In this document: one piece after another, positions 47,661 to 60,899 of the stretch
How positions within the stretch are numbered: position 1 is the first letter of the stretch
How the letters are laid out: the number at the start of each line of letters is the position of its first letter
From: Onthophagus taurus
Lineage: Eukaryota > Arthropoda > Insecta > Coleoptera > Scarabaeidae
DNA length: 64,000 bases
Direction of reading: 5' to 3'
NCBI RefSeq assembly: GCF_036711975.1
Contig: NC_091966.1
Location: 13,895,501 to 13,959,500 of the forward strand
Notes under the pieces: generated by a model
Seen by the model: only the letters and a program-made list of their open reading frames with translations
Told to the model about the DNA's origin: nothing
Database searches by the model: none
Made by a program: the position numbers and the translations under genes

Positions 47661-50630
47661 CCAAATGATACAATTCATAATTTTTGGATATATGTATGTA
47701 CTTATTGCCAATTAGATACCGATACTGGGATGTATAAATACATTACAGAAAGCAAAATGATTTTGAGAATTTTCTGAAATTTATGTACAGAAAGATGGAT
47801 CGATAAGGGATTCAAAAATTTCAGTTACCATGTAGTAACAGTTACTATATGGTTAAGGGTTGAATGTTCAATAAACTGATAATAAGAAGGAAAATAATGA
47901 ATTGCATTACGTTGAATTTGGCATACTCATTTTTACGTTGATTATTGATCTCTTCTTTATTTCATTATTAAATCTTTGAATACCTCTCCTTTAATATGAT
48001 TAACTAAAATTAAACCATGAAAATGAAACACAATGTCTATAGAATGAACTTGTGATTAGGCTGATATAGGTAACAATATAGTAGTGATTTTGTGAAGATA
48101 TTATTTCCACTACGAAGAGTAAAATTTATTGAAAACCATGTTTATTATCTGTAAGGAGTACTCTCGGTAAGAGGCGGTGAAAGTTATTTGAAATTTTCAA
48201 ACAAGAAACGTTGATATTGTCATAACAATATCTTCAATAATTGGCATAATTATACGATGAGTATTTTATAAATAATAAAATTGTAGTGGACCTTATGGAT
48301 TTTGTATAAGTTAATTTGCGCAAGATTTTTGCCTAACTTAACATAAAGGTTTATTTATCTACAACGATTGTAGTCAATGAGTACAGACTAGCTTGTAATA
48401 GTAGTCCATGGAATCAATTATTTAAAATGCTCAAGGTGTCCTTCTACAAAACAATTCCAACCAAGATTAGCCACATCACCAACTTAATCATTAACAAAAG
48501 TTCTTCATTATTCATTAAGATGACATTCAAACTGCTGGAGGATATGGGGAAAGGTTCTGCCGTTAAGGAGTTTTCTTATACTGTGTTATAAATAATATAT
48601 AATAATTATTGCTTATGGTTATTAAACAAATTATAGAAAATTAAAAGGTAATAGTAACAATATGCTTTCAAAAGTTGCAAAAGTCGAGGAGAGCCATCTA
48701 TCAGTTATATACGAACACATCTTTACTGTATAAAGGGTGCCGACATTTTGGTCGTTTCTTTACTGATTCTTTTTATAACCACACTGTATTTAAAAATATA
48801 CATATACAGGTTATTTACCAATACGTGTACCGATAAAAGCATCACAATTTTATTATAGAGTTACAAATTATTTATTAAAATATTGTATAATTCATGAGGT
48901 AATACCTACAAAAATTCAAATTATTAGATTTATTTATAGCTGAACTAAAAATTAAAATGCAAATTTCGCACCCCCTCGCTAAATGTTGATTATATCGCAA
49001 AAAGAAAAGGTTTGTGATCTTATCGTTTTTTGGATCGGGTGATGTTTTAGTGAGTATCATGCTCTAAATCTCCCGTTTAGAAATTGAGATAATCCTGATA
49101 TAAAAATTAAATGAGCTATGTTTACACTAACATAATTTTGATTTTTATTTTTATCAATTTAACTGGTAAAATGGAAAATAATTCAACATTAATATAGAAA
49201 AATATTTAAAAATTATGTTTATAGCCTAATGTATCTTATATTTAGTTTTTTGTGGTGGAAATTTAAGTTTAATATTAATTCTTACCTTTTTCTCTATTTT
49301 ATGGTTATTTTTGTTGCGTAATCACCGACTTTTAGAACTTACAGCACCGAACTGGAACAAACCGAGTCCCGGATAAACGTATAGAGGGGTACGAACGGGG
49401 GCAAATGGGCGCGCCAAAGGGGGATATATTGATTTTTCGCAACCTCGCTTAGCTCCCCTTTTGGTATTTAACTGTAAAATATTCCTAAAATATTCTAATT
49501 TTTGTGTTAATTAAATTTTACTATTTCTTGTTATTCGAAATATTTATCAATTTATATTTTATTGCTAATTAAAAATAAAAAATAATATTGCATGAATATT
49601 TAACATTATAAATGTTAAATATAAAAATTCGCAGTTTCCATTTTTTTAAAACTAAATACAAATAATTTTTTTTATAAAATTATCTTTTTTACTGCATTGA
49701 GCAGCATTTAGTGCACGACGTGGTTTTTCCGCACACTAACGTGATGTTGAATTTCGCAATTGTGAGCAAGTCATATTATAATAGTTGTCCGTAATAAAAT
49801 TCATGTTCAATATTATGATCAATAATACTGGTTATAGTATAAAAAATAAAACAAAAAAATAACTGTAATACAAATATCTTTTTTATACCATGCTTTATAT
49901 TTATTTTATAAGAGTTAGTATTATTGTATTATGTTGATTTTCCATTTATTTTTAAACATGACAAATATTATTAACACATTCACCGCCGTCTCGGTCAATA
50001 TAACCGAGAAAATAATTGTCCACCAGGCCGACTCGATCTATGTGACCGAGAACATTTCTTTAATCACCACGCTATCTCGATCAATATCTTTACAGAATGA
50101 TAAATATTTGAAAAATTTTGTCAGGGGACTTCATTAAAAGATACACATGAAATTTGTGCCTCGGTCCCGAAGATGACGGTTTCATTCCATCTTTATCATA
50201 ACAAAATTACAAGAAACTTACTGAAATCCAGAGATTCTACTCTTGCTGTAGTAAATGTTTTTTGAGATTTAAGTAAAATTTTAAAAAAATACGTTCATAG
50301 TGGATGATTATTTAGGAAAAATAAAAATATTTAATTCAATCCCTCTTTATTACAATGACTAAACTAATGTAAAGCACTTCCGCTATTCAAAGAGAGATGG
50401 TACCGGCGCACATTGTTTTATCGAAGTTGCAAATCAACACTTCAAAAAGGTATGCAACTTCGCTCTTTTTGAAATTATTAGAAAAAATCGTGAATTTAGT
50501 GTTTTTAGTAATTTTATATGTAAATCCAAAAATGTCACTATAACGAAATTTAAAACTTAGAATGCCAATTCTTTTACTATCACGCTTACGTGATTTTATT
50601 GGATAAGTCTTGATTCAAAGTATGTATAAG
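47661..50630. other. intergenic, one GC-rich block
   Basis: No gene seen. 49320-49470 is markedly GC- and CpG-richer than its surroundings (CCGAGTCCCGGATAAACG, AATGGGCGCGCCAAAGGGGG) and may be a conserved non-coding element. 49975-50100 carries short inverted motifs (CTCGGTCAATATAACCGAG) of unknown meaning. Confidence 0.35.
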
Positions 50631-51817
50631 CAGTGGTTCTTAACCTGTGGGTAATTATTACCCCTTAGGGGTAAAATCTCAATATGGGATGAGTAACTGA
50701 ACTACACGTCGATTTAATTTTTACAGTATTGTACACACTAGAAACAGAAGATACGATGTAATTAGGGGAATTCCGAATTGATTTGTATAAAAAACACGTG
50801 CTTCGGTGCGCAAAGTAGTCGAAATCGGTAAAGTCTCGAATTGTATCTAGTCTGAAGTTATTGCTATTTTAGAGAGCGTATTGTTTCGTTTACAATTGAG
50901 TACTTATAAAACAATCCGTTTTCTGCTCCCCTAGACCTTCAATATACCAATTTCCGATTAAGTGATACATTTTGCTATAATATACTATTTAGATACCACG
51001 TGTCAAATAATTTACTAGAAGTTTTATATAACATGGCGTCTTCATCTGGGAAAAAGCGCTCATACAAAGAAGCGTTTTTGCAGTGGGGCTTCACTAATAT
51101 TATCGACGGAAGTCTAGAAAAACCTCAATGTGTTTTATGCAATAAAGTGCTCACAGCGGAAAGTTTGAAACCTAGCAAATTAAAGGAGCATTTTCAGAGG
51201 ATTCATAAAGAGTTCATAGACAAAGATATCGAATTTTTTTACGAAAAGAAAAAATTCTGAAATTATCACGTTTTGATTCTACAGGAAATTCACAAAAAAC
51301 AAGCGACTCATACCTTGAAGCTTCGTACCACATTACATATCGCGTTGCTGTTAATAACAAGCCACACACAATAGGAGAGGATCTTATAAAACCATGCATA
51401 GTGGATGAAGCTTGTTGCGGGCCAAAAATATGTTGCTGAAATTAATCAAATATCTCTCTCCAACAGCACAATTCAAAGTCGTATTGAAGATGATACGTAA
51501 CGATATTTTAGCCACAGTCATATCTGAACTAAAAGAATGTCCAATGTTTGCACACCAATTAGACGAGTCAACTGACGTGTTTTGTTGTTCACAATTACTC
51601 ATATTTGAAATCAGTAACCCAAAATTAACTAAAAACATTCAACTTACTAACTGTATAAAAATCTTACAGCACAGTGTTATTATTCAAAATGTATATGTAA
51701 TATATTTAATAATAAAAACATTATTATAGTACTGTATGGTATTTTTTATGAAGGGGTACATCCCTAGTTCCTAGCAGGTCATATGGGTAATGATGGCGAA
51801 AAGGTTAAGAAACACTG
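50631..51817 (+). mobile_element. hAT element, ZBED-type, 1.2 kb
   Basis: Terminal inverted repeats CAGTGGTTCTTAACCT (50631-50646) and the inverse of CAGTGTTTCTTAACCTTTTC (51798-51817), with a worn target duplication (TGTATAAG left, GTATACAG right). It contains one decayed transposase start. Confidence 0.85.
51033..51640 (+). pseudogene. ZBED/SCAND3-like hAT transposase, truncated
   Basis: From ATG 51033: SSGKKRSYKEAFLQWGFT, then a BED-type zinc finger PQCVLCNKVL..ESLKPSKLKEHFQRIH (C-x2-C...H-x4-H, about 51126-51210). The frame stops at 51258-51260. In other frames come ISLSNSTIQSRIEDD (about 51450-51494) and then CPMFAHQLDESTDV (about 51538-51580, holding the first catalytic Asp of the ZBED5/SCAND3 type). 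The rest of the transposase, including the dimerisation region, is deleted. Confidence 0.82.
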
Positions 51818-51821
51818 GTAT

Positions 51822-54590
51822 ACAGACTACTTGAAATGTTAGACTACTTGAAATAACAAACTTTTTAGGAGAGGAATAAGTTGCTCTACCAACTAGATTA
51901 TTGAAAGTTTAGATTCCATGTAATAATTGGACATCATAATATCGTTACAAGATTTTTTCCCGTTTACTCTAGATAAATAAGAATTTTGATGAATACTACT
52001 TATTACTATAAAACTGAACAAACACTCAAAAAACTAATTTTAAAGGTGCTGTAGTTAATTGTAAAATTATTAAGTATTAGTGTTTCATAGAGTTGTTGCT
52101 TCTAACAAATAAGCTGAGTCTTCAATGAGTCGATGCTTGAATACATTGGTATTATTTGGATTATAGCAATGTGCACGCAAGCACAATATTCCACGGTTTC
52201 TGTCTTGGTTTAATAGACGCTTTGTAGTATCACTTATATAGGTACTTATATCAAAGGAGCTGTGATCTAAGTATTTTGACCTTTTGTATTCTGACAACAT
52301 CCGCGTAATCTGAAGGTACACTTACAAATCTTACAATGCAGAAGTAAAGGAATCAACTTTTACTTAAATGAGTCTGTTCGAGATATTTTGCACAACATGT
52401 GGTTTATGACATACAATAAAATGAAGCTTAACACTGCATGAAATTGTATTTAGATCTCCCGTATCACTTTTCTAAAACTTTAAAAAAAGTTGTAGTCTAT
52501 GTATTTTGATCAACAAGGTTCTGGAATTTTTCAACTATTCTTAATAATATTCGTGTAATCTACAAGTACACTTATAATGCAGAAGTGAGTACGTATAATA
52601 GGTTTCTATTTGGGTGAGACTGAATTCAAGACATTTTTAGGAAACATTCACTTTGTGACATACAAATTCTCCACTAGAGCATTGCGATTTTGGGAAGTGC
52701 ACAAATTACTGTAAAAAAATTGTTTTTCTAGGTTGAAACTGGTCAACTGGTCCTATCAAAAGAGCAAACACTCTAAGAAAAGTCCAACGTGATATTTGTC
52801 ATTGTCTAAATTATTATCGATCTAGAGACGATTTATATTTTCAATATGGTGAAAATGTTCCACTAATATCGCTGGAAGTTCTGAGAAAATCACACACACT
52901 CTGTAATACAACCTCATCATCGCAAATGCTACTAATGATTTTTGGTGTCGTAATGTCCGTGTCAGAGGTTTGGTTTTCTCAGTGCAGAACCGAATCTTAC
53001 AATTTTTAATGATACCATATATGTTTACAACTTTAATGTTATTAGTATATCAGATAAATATGTAGTTACTATAGGATCAGATGATCTTAAAGTTTTAGAT
53101 GCAAAACTTAAGCGAAATGAAAAAAATCTTGTGAAATTATAAAATATGCGAAATTATACAATAAAAGACCAAAATATGCATTTTTTGTATTGTTATCTGC
53201 TTTATTTTCATGTAATTCGTCCAGAAATCAATTTAGAAGATAAGATAATATTATAATAAGAAAATAAAAAAAGATGCATTTTGCATAAAATCCGAGCCCT
53301 AATAAGACCAGTATTAAAATTTGTCTAGGTCATCATGATAAAGACAAGTCGTTGTACAAAATCAATGCTAAACTTACAATAGTTGGATACCATATGCAAA
53401 TTTATCGATAGGAAATCGATACCTATATCATCGGCATTAAAGAATGTTACAAGTAGTAATTGAATTAAAAATACAACTCGATATTGGGATATGTACGACC
53501 ATGTAAATATATCATCGTATATATATCATCGCGCTTGCTACTGTGGTGCTACAGAATAATCAAAATACAAGATGGAGCAGGAACATTGCTAATTTGCTCA
53601 CAACAAAAAATATTTCAAAATTTTATCTTAAATAAATTGAGATATTGTACTGGATTTACAAGAAAAACAAGATGAATTAAAAAATGTCTTGGTAGCATTA
53701 TCACAGAATTTGTTTATCAGTTAGGACACTCATTACTAAATCTTGCAAAATCTCATCTTTAATATTGAACTCCTAACTTATGGAAATACAATTAAATCAT
53801 TTAGGTCCAAATCACAATTTCCCATTCGACGTTTATCAAAAAATATATGTTTCATTGATGCGTTCATATCAACATGCAGTGCAAATGAGTGCATATCGGA
53901 CGCAAATTGTGTTTAACTGTAGATACCTATAATCGATAATGAGGAATATTAATTTTATAAACTGTATCCATTAACGAGCGTTTGTATAAAATTTCAATTA
54001 ATAATGAATGCCTTTATTATAACCAAATGATGTAATGGAATAGGTTGTGAATACGATACTGCAACGTACGATGAATTATAAATAATATCGTATAATAATT
54101 ATATATAATTTATCGTTTGAAAAGCGTAACTAATTATTATTATAAAATAAACAACAATATTTTGCAAAATTATTTTAATAAATTCAGAATATTCATGCTG
54201 CCAAGCCAAAACGGTCACATTTTACTTGGCTACAAAATTATTAAATTAAATTGGATTTTGTTAATTTAATTAAATTAAAATAAAAATCCTTCTGATGTTT
54301 TTTTTTATATTTTATTAATTAGGTATACATACATTTTTAAAAACAAATTATAAAGAAAATAACAAGTATATTTGTTTTATCATAGCCAATTAGAAGAAAC
54401 CTTTATTAATAGCACCTTTTTTGTGATATTCATATCAGTAAATATGGAATAGTGATGTTAGTGAAAAAGGAGATAAAAAACTATAATAATTAATACTATA
54501 ATAAGAGGTATAATATACCTAAGTGCGGCAATATAAATTTTAAACATAATAAATAGAAAAATACACTGAATGAAAGACTGATTCTACTGA
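51822..54590. other. intergenic with old duplication
   Basis: No gene seen. About 52240-52420 and 52495-52680 are diverged direct copies, about 250 bp apart. Shared parts include GTATTTTGA.C, CGTGTAATCT and CGCGTAATCT, AGTACACTTA..AATGCAGAAGT, and a TTTGTGACATACAA / TTTATGACATACAA motif. Confidence 0.4.
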
Positions 54591-55272
54591 TTGTAGAAAA
54601 ATCTACAAAAATATGGAAAAGTCTAAGTTTCATTAACTTGCAAAAAGCGTTCGACATGGTGCTGAGAGAGAAACTATGAAATATGGAGGAGAGGAATTAG
54701 AAAGAGAATTCTGAGGGTTATAAAAGTGATATATGATATTAATGCAGCAGTCCATAAAAACGTAAAGTCTAAGGAATTTGTGACAAAGGAAGGACTTAAG
54801 CGAGGTGGGAGTTTAAATCCAACCCCGCTTATAAGAATACGGATGAAATAGTGAAGATGTGTAAAAAGGATTAAAAAGGTTCCTGATTGGATACAGAAAT
54901 GTGTACGCGGTGGAAATTTTCGAAGGAGCTTTTGTGGATGACGTAGTTATTATACCTAGAGGTGAAAAGGAACTTAATGAGACCTTAAACAAGTGAAATA
55001 AGAGTACAAAGGAATTCAGAATGAAAATGAACAAAACGAAAACAAAAGTAATGGTGATAAATGAAAAACTAGAAAGAGATAAACACAAGAATAGAAAAGG
55101 CACCAAAAGTATACTACGAAATAAGCAAGATATTTTTAGATTATATTTTTGAAAATAAATACTTGTAAAGCGATATAAAGATTTATACTAATCTTTGGCT
55201 GCGAAACATGAGTACTAACAAAAAGAGGAAAAAGTAAATTGCAGGCTGTGAAAATAAAATGTCTAACATGGG
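54590..55272 (+). pseudogene. non-LTR reverse transcriptase relic
   Basis: Broken frames match a non-LTR RT: FINLQKAFDMVLRE (start of the palm block F.DL.KAFD.V.R), IRKRILRVIKVIYDINAAVH, KEFVTKEGLKRGGSLNP (the V.EGLRQG..LSP block), FVDDVVIIPRGEKELNE (the F-x-DD catalytic box, about 54931-54981), KMNKTKTKVMVI, and GCET.VLTKRGKSKLQAV (about 55195-55250). Stops and frameshifts are frequent. Confidence 0.78.
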
Positions 55273-56030
55273 AAGTGACACTTCCCTTGTGGCTTTTACT
55301 GCACGTATAAAAAAAAAGACGTAAACCTTATTTTGGTCCTTTCTGTGACTGTACCAAATTTCATCGAAATAGGTGAGACACAGTTATGACATTTCCCTGG
55401 CAAAAAGAGTAAAAAGAGTAAAGGTGTTACGAGTAAGGATAAGATTAAAATTTAATCTTATCCTTCTCGAGGCTATAGGCGATTTTATAGAAAATAGATA
55501 GTTAAGTTGGTGAAGTCATCTAGAGAATACAAAATACAAGAAAACGTGAAACGTGTATGGCTGAGAAAGAAAGCTAGGAAGTGACACTTCCCTTGTGTGG
55601 TTTTTACTGTACGTATAAAAAAAGAATTAAATCTTATTGTGGTCCTTTCCATGACTGTACCAAATTTCATCGAAATCGGTGGGACACAGTTATGACACTT
55701 ACTCAAGAAGAGTAAAGGTAGTTATGAGGAAGGATAAGATTAAATATAAGATTGAATGAAATATACATATATCGAGGTTGTAGGCGATTTTATAGAAAAT
55801 AGATAGCTAACTTTGTGAAGTCATCTAGAGGATGCAAAATACAAGACATGTGAAACGTGTATACTGCATGCATACAAAAAGATGTAAACTTTATTTTGTT
55901 CCTTTCTATGACTGTACCAAATTTCATCGAAATCGGTGAAATATAGTTATGACACTTCCCTTGCAAGAAAAGTAAAGGGAGTTACGATTAAGGATAAGAT
56001 TAAATATAAGATGGAAGGAACTAGGTGGTC
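55270..56030 (+). repeat. about 300-bp tandem repeats, three units
   Basis: Units start near 55274 and 55578 (GAAGTGACACTTCCCTTGTG), with a third, shorter unit near 55860. Each contains GACTGTACCAAATTTCATCG (55349, 55655, about 55911) and, at the unit end, AAGTCATCTAGAG..ACAAAATACAAG. The third unit is split by the hAT element and continues at 58146-58220. They directly follow the RT relic, so they may be its 3' tail repeats. Confidence 0.8.
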
Positions 56031-56038
56031 ATCTAGAG

Positions 56039-58145
56039 TAGCGTTTCTTAATCTTTTTGATGAGTGGAACCCTTTTTAATGACCACATTTATCGTGGAAC
56101 CCCTGTTATCATTCAATAATTAGAGTTATTTTAAATAATATTTATTTGCTTCAAAAAGTACTTTCAAAATTAATACAAAAGTTATTAAAATAACGTTTAA
56201 TGGGAAGAGTGGCGCTGCTTTTTATTACCGCAGATATACTTAATATTAGGCTTTATGGATGAAAGTTAAATTCTCATGTCAGGCTCGGCGTCAAGTTTAT
56301 TGCGATATTTATTTTTTGTCGACACATAAGCTGAGAATCCCATTTTACACATATATGTAGTAGCAAATGGTAAAAGTGTCAACACGCCCTTTTGCAGTAA
56401 TTGAGGATTCATCTTTCAAACTGCACCAAAATTGCACTAACGGCATTGATTTAAATTTTTCTTGCAACGATGAATGAGATGTTATTTCAATCAAAGTTTC
56501 ATATTTTTTTGACGACATGGTTGAAGGTCGTGTATTGATAATGAATGGATTTTTAATTCACAGTTCTTGTTGATATTCAATCTACCTGTCATTCGGAAAA
56601 TATTCATTAAAAGCTTCACTCAAACCTTTCAGGTGTTGAAGAACCTCTTCAATAAATGTCTGCCCTATTTTAATCTTTTCCTCTTCCAAAAAGTCTTTTA
56701 TAGTTGCGAAGCTATCATATTCATTGGAGCGCACACAAGTTGTCCAAAATTCTATCTTTTCCTTGAAAGTAAGAATTTTTTCAGTAGCAGTAAATACATT
56801 TATCTATTTGCTCTGAAGTGTTAACTTAAGATTAAAATAAAATAATCGATCTTTCAATTCGAAATTATGTTCTAAGAAAGCACGTACTTCATCCCTTAGT
56901 TTAAACAAAACGAGTTAGTATCTTTCCTCGTGACAACTATTTGACTTCAGTATGTACAGAAAAGATATTGAATAAACGATTATTTAGAGGCCGAGATTTT
57001 ATGAAGTTAATGATTTTTACCACCTCATCGAGAGCCTTCTTATAACTGGGGGATAATTTCTTTGCAGCAAGTGCCTACCTATAAATCATACAGTGACTGC
57101 TAGAACAGTTTTTGGCGATATTTTTAATAAGCTGTACAGCCCCATTAATTGTGCCACTTATGGTTTTTGCTCTATCTGTACAGATATCGATGCAGTTGTC
57201 TTATGGTATTTCATTGTGTTCAAGAAAAGAATTTAGGAGACTAAATATTTCTAGTCCTATGTGTTGGTAGAGATTTGCATAACAAAAGATGCTCTGATAT
57301 TGCGGTTTCATGCTGGTACCTAACGATGACAATTAATATTGCGAGTCTAGCGCTACTTCGGTAGATTCGTCCATTAGTAATGCAAATTTGCATGATTTCA
57401 GGCGAAAAGTAAGTTCATTCTTTAAATTGGTTGCTAAATTGGTTTTATTAGATTTTCCGCAATTGAGTACGGTTCACCGCGTTGAGCTATTTTTATAGAT
57501 GTTTTTAATTTTACAAGTTCGTCACATTTTTGCTTGAAAAATTAATTATTTTTTTCTTTAAGGTCCCCATGAACAGATTCCAAATATCGACGCATCTTAG
57601 TTGGAGCCATAGAGTTATTTGGAAGAACTTTGCTACATATAACGCACTGCGGATTAGCATTACTATTCATAAATAATAAGGATATATAACTTTCATCATA
57701 CCTCTTATGTTTTTTAGTAAATATTTTGGATTCAACACTTGTAGAAGCATTTACAACTGGTTTATTTTCTTTTGGGGCGATTTGATTTGTATCGGTCATT
57801 GTTTCCATCATTATGTTTTTTAAAACAGCTAGACGTTGACGCTGATGTTATGTAAAAAGTATCACGTACGATTCACGGAACTCTTGAGTATTTTCTACGG
57901 GAGCAGGGTTTTTCAGGTAAAGAGTAGTGGTTTATATAATTTACTCTTTAGAATTAAAATACAAAGATAGATGTGTTGTCTTGTTGAATGCTAGTAATGG
58001 AATGCATGGAATGGCTTTACATCGAAATATCAACAAAATGGTATAATAGCAATTTGGGTAATTTGATAAAAGTTATAATTTCTATGTAAAGGTAGGCTGT
58101 GTACGCTACACCAGGGTTCCGTGGAACACAGTTTAAGAAACGCTG
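56039..58145 (-). mobile_element. hAT element with exact 8-bp target duplication
   Basis: The target duplication ATCTAGAG is present at 56031-56038 and 58146-58153. The ends are TAGCGTTTCTTAA and the inverse of CAGCGTTTCTTAAACTG, length 2107 bp. The insertion sits in the third ~300-bp tandem unit. The inner sequence encodes a decayed ZBED-type transposase on the minus strand. Confidence 0.93.
56500..57811 (-). pseudogene. ZBED5/SCAND3-like hAT transposase, broken
   Basis: Starts at ATG 57811. The first frame (89 codons) holds KRYDESYISLLF and the BED-like finger PQCVICSKVLPNNSMAPTKM..YLESVHGDLKEK. The frame ends at 57542, but homologous pieces continue in other frames: LKSCKFALLMDESTEVALDS (about 57345-57405, first catalytic Asp), HNEIP.DNCIDICTDRAKTI (about 57165-57225, second Asp), NIAKNCSSSHCMIYR.ALAA (near 57060-57130), KKALDEVVKIINFIKSRPLN and then LFNIFS..TEVK.LSRGKIL. 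Multiple stops; not functional. Confidence 0.85.
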
Positions 58146-58229
58146 ATCTAGAGGATGCAAAATAAAAGGCAAGTGAAACATATATGGCTGAGAGAGCAAG
58201 CTAAGAAGAGCTTTCTAAAGAATCAATTA

Positions 58230-60830
58230 ATTGGGTGGTTGATAAATCCTGTATAATCAAGTTCTTGCAAAATACTGTACCTGAACTTTTTTAGATTATT
58301 ATTTATTTTATTTAAAAAATAAAAGTAATAAATAAAACAAAGTGTTTTGAAATAGGAATGTCGTATATTAATCAACATTTATAAAATATTTTAAATTGTA
58401 ACAAACATGACTAGATTCATACTGATTCACAAAAAAATAATAATGACAATGAGCGGCGTCGGACGCGCATGGTTGTTTTTTTTTCTCATTTTGGTGGTTT
58501 GGGGCATGCGGTGGTCGCCGGTCCTGCAGGAGGCCGGATCCTGCACGACCCGCGGCCGACCCGTCTTCCGAACGAAATAACAATAATTTAACATTAACAT
58601 ACACAAGTATACCGCTTTGATACAAATTAAATCAAATCACTGCACGAGTTGGTTTCTCGGTTTTTTGCGTTTTTTAAGGTATTTTTAGTTTTCCAGGGTT
58701 TTTGCCTTTTTGCTATACACCGGTGTAAACGTTCCTCGGGTTTCTCCCTTTCTTCTTCCTTTTTTTTACTAAGTCATTTTTTTCTCTATTTATATCTACA
58801 CTGAGAACAGGTTCCCTTCCGGGTAGTTTACGTGATCTCGTTATTTTTTTTTCTTATTACATTTTTCTTGTTAAATTTGTTTAGCGCTTTTATTTTCAAA
58901 TTCGAATTGCCGCGCATTCGGGCGAAGCGAAACGAAGCTGAGGAAATTATATATCATTCGCGTTCTAAAACTTGGCCTACACTTATTCGATTATTTCATA
59001 AGAATTTATTTATTTTGTGTTATTGTAATTAAATATCAAGGTGAAAATGTAGAAAAGGAAGACTGGTACTGATATTTTATAAGAACAAAAAATTATGATA
59101 ATTAAGGAATGTGTAAATAAATGTGAACGTCGATTAAGTGTAGAACAAATTGTAATCCTCACCATAGTTGAATCAAACGGAACAAATCTGCGTTTTGTTG
59201 GGACGTTATTAAATTGATAATAATACTACGTATAATAAGTACGTTTTGTCCTCAAAGTATTTAATATTTTAGCCGACCATACGTCATCCACTCTGACTAG
59301 AAGATTTTCCTATATGAAAACAATGCGTAATTCGTAATTTTTTGGCATTTCTCAAGTACGACACTATATATTTATATACTCATTTAAGGAACAAGTAATA
59401 CAGCATCTATTTTTTTCTCATTTTTTTAATATCTGCGTATCGAATGCTTAACCACAGTATACTAAAAGTTTATGTACGTAATGGAACTGGCTGGAAGTTT
59501 ATTTATTTATTAAAAGGGCCAACGACGTTATTTTTTTTTCGTTTATACATTCTTAATTATAAGTACACGTACGATATTACCATGTTAATTAATTTATTAA
59601 AAATCAAAAAGGAAAACGTCTAGAGTTTTTTTTAATACTCCTCTATCGAAAATATCTTAAGAGTCTTAACCTCGAATTCGCTTCCACTACAACGACGGGG
59701 TTTTTATCACTCGATTTTATTACAGCAGCGCGGTACTAATGCTTCTCGTTTGGTTCTTTACTAAAATTTAACGAAAAGCAACCAATTGTGTGCCCGAAAA
59801 TACGAAACCTAGACCGATATTTTATTTATTTTTTCAAAATGCTATATAATTTTAGTTCGCTTAGTTATTTGAATTATAAAAATGGCAGTTAAGTCGTTTT
59901 ATGTCTTCAACACAATAAGTGTGCGATTTTTAGTTGTTGTGCATTATGTATGATATATTTTGAGCAAAATGAGAGAATATTATTAAGTATTTTTTTTTAA
60001 ATTTCATGCTAAAGCGATTTCATTTAATTAACACGATTAAATATTATTGCCGATTTAGTTTATAATAATTAAATACTTTTCTAAAATATTTCAAACAAAT
60101 TGCTATCCTAAACGTTTATTGCTTTTTATTTGCTATGTATAAGATACTTTTACTCTGGCTTTAGATTGTTTTCTATTATTAGTAATGTTAATTAATATAT
60201 AGTAATTAGTATTATTAATTCGAATTGAGAAACTGAACGTTATACTTTGGAAAATTAACAACAAAATAACTATGGGTTGTTAGGTATATTTTGTTATAAA
60301 GTTAATATGAAGTTGCTTCAACATAATTTTTATGATCTTCATGACACAATAATAAAATCTTAAACTTAAAGTCTATATAGTCTATTTGTCGAGATGATTT
60401 ATTTTTCACGCAAACACTCTAAAGATTCTGTGTTGTATCAGAATAACAATAAAGTTTGAATATCCAAGGAACAACCGATATAAAAGATTGTTCAAATTGT
60501 CGAAAGAATTGGAAGCGTTATATTTTACACAAATTAACTACATTTTACTAGATAATGATTTTTTTTACCTACAAACAAAATATTGAAATAAAGTATTAAT
60601 AGTGTAACAACAAAGTAATTTACAAGTTATTGGGGAAAACCTGATCGGTACTTGATCTAAAGTTGTTAACTGAATGTTTGAAGACTATTTAGCAGAAATA
60701 TCGATAAATTATATAAATATTCAATTAACAACTATAGATTTATTAGTAGTTGTACCATTGATTGTAGTTACTTGAGAAAGTAATAATGATTATCGTTTGA
60801 CTAAATAAGATAAAGAATTGAATAATACAG
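58230..60830. other. AT-rich, no gene; GC patch at 58445-58565
   Basis: 58445-58565 is a sharp GC/CpG-rich patch (GGCGTCGGACGCGCATGG, GGATCCTGCACGACCCGCGG) in otherwise AT-rich DNA. A minus-strand frame covers it (58368-58625) without family homology. The rest resembles long untranslated sequence, with many TTTATT/AATAAA motifs on both strands, but no flanking coding exon was found. Confidence 0.35.
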
Positions 60831-60899
60831 ACTGGTTAATACAAAGCGTTGTTGGAAACTATTTGCGATTCGATGAATTTGATATAGTTTGACAACATG

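Noticed and set aside
49931-50137. 68-codon frame on plus
   Set aside because: No homology; it contains short inverted DNA motifs that explain its odd content better than coding does.
58368-58625. Minus-strand frame across the GC patch as a terminal exon
   Set aside because: A CTCCTGCAG acceptor can be imagined, but no upstream exon or homology supports it.
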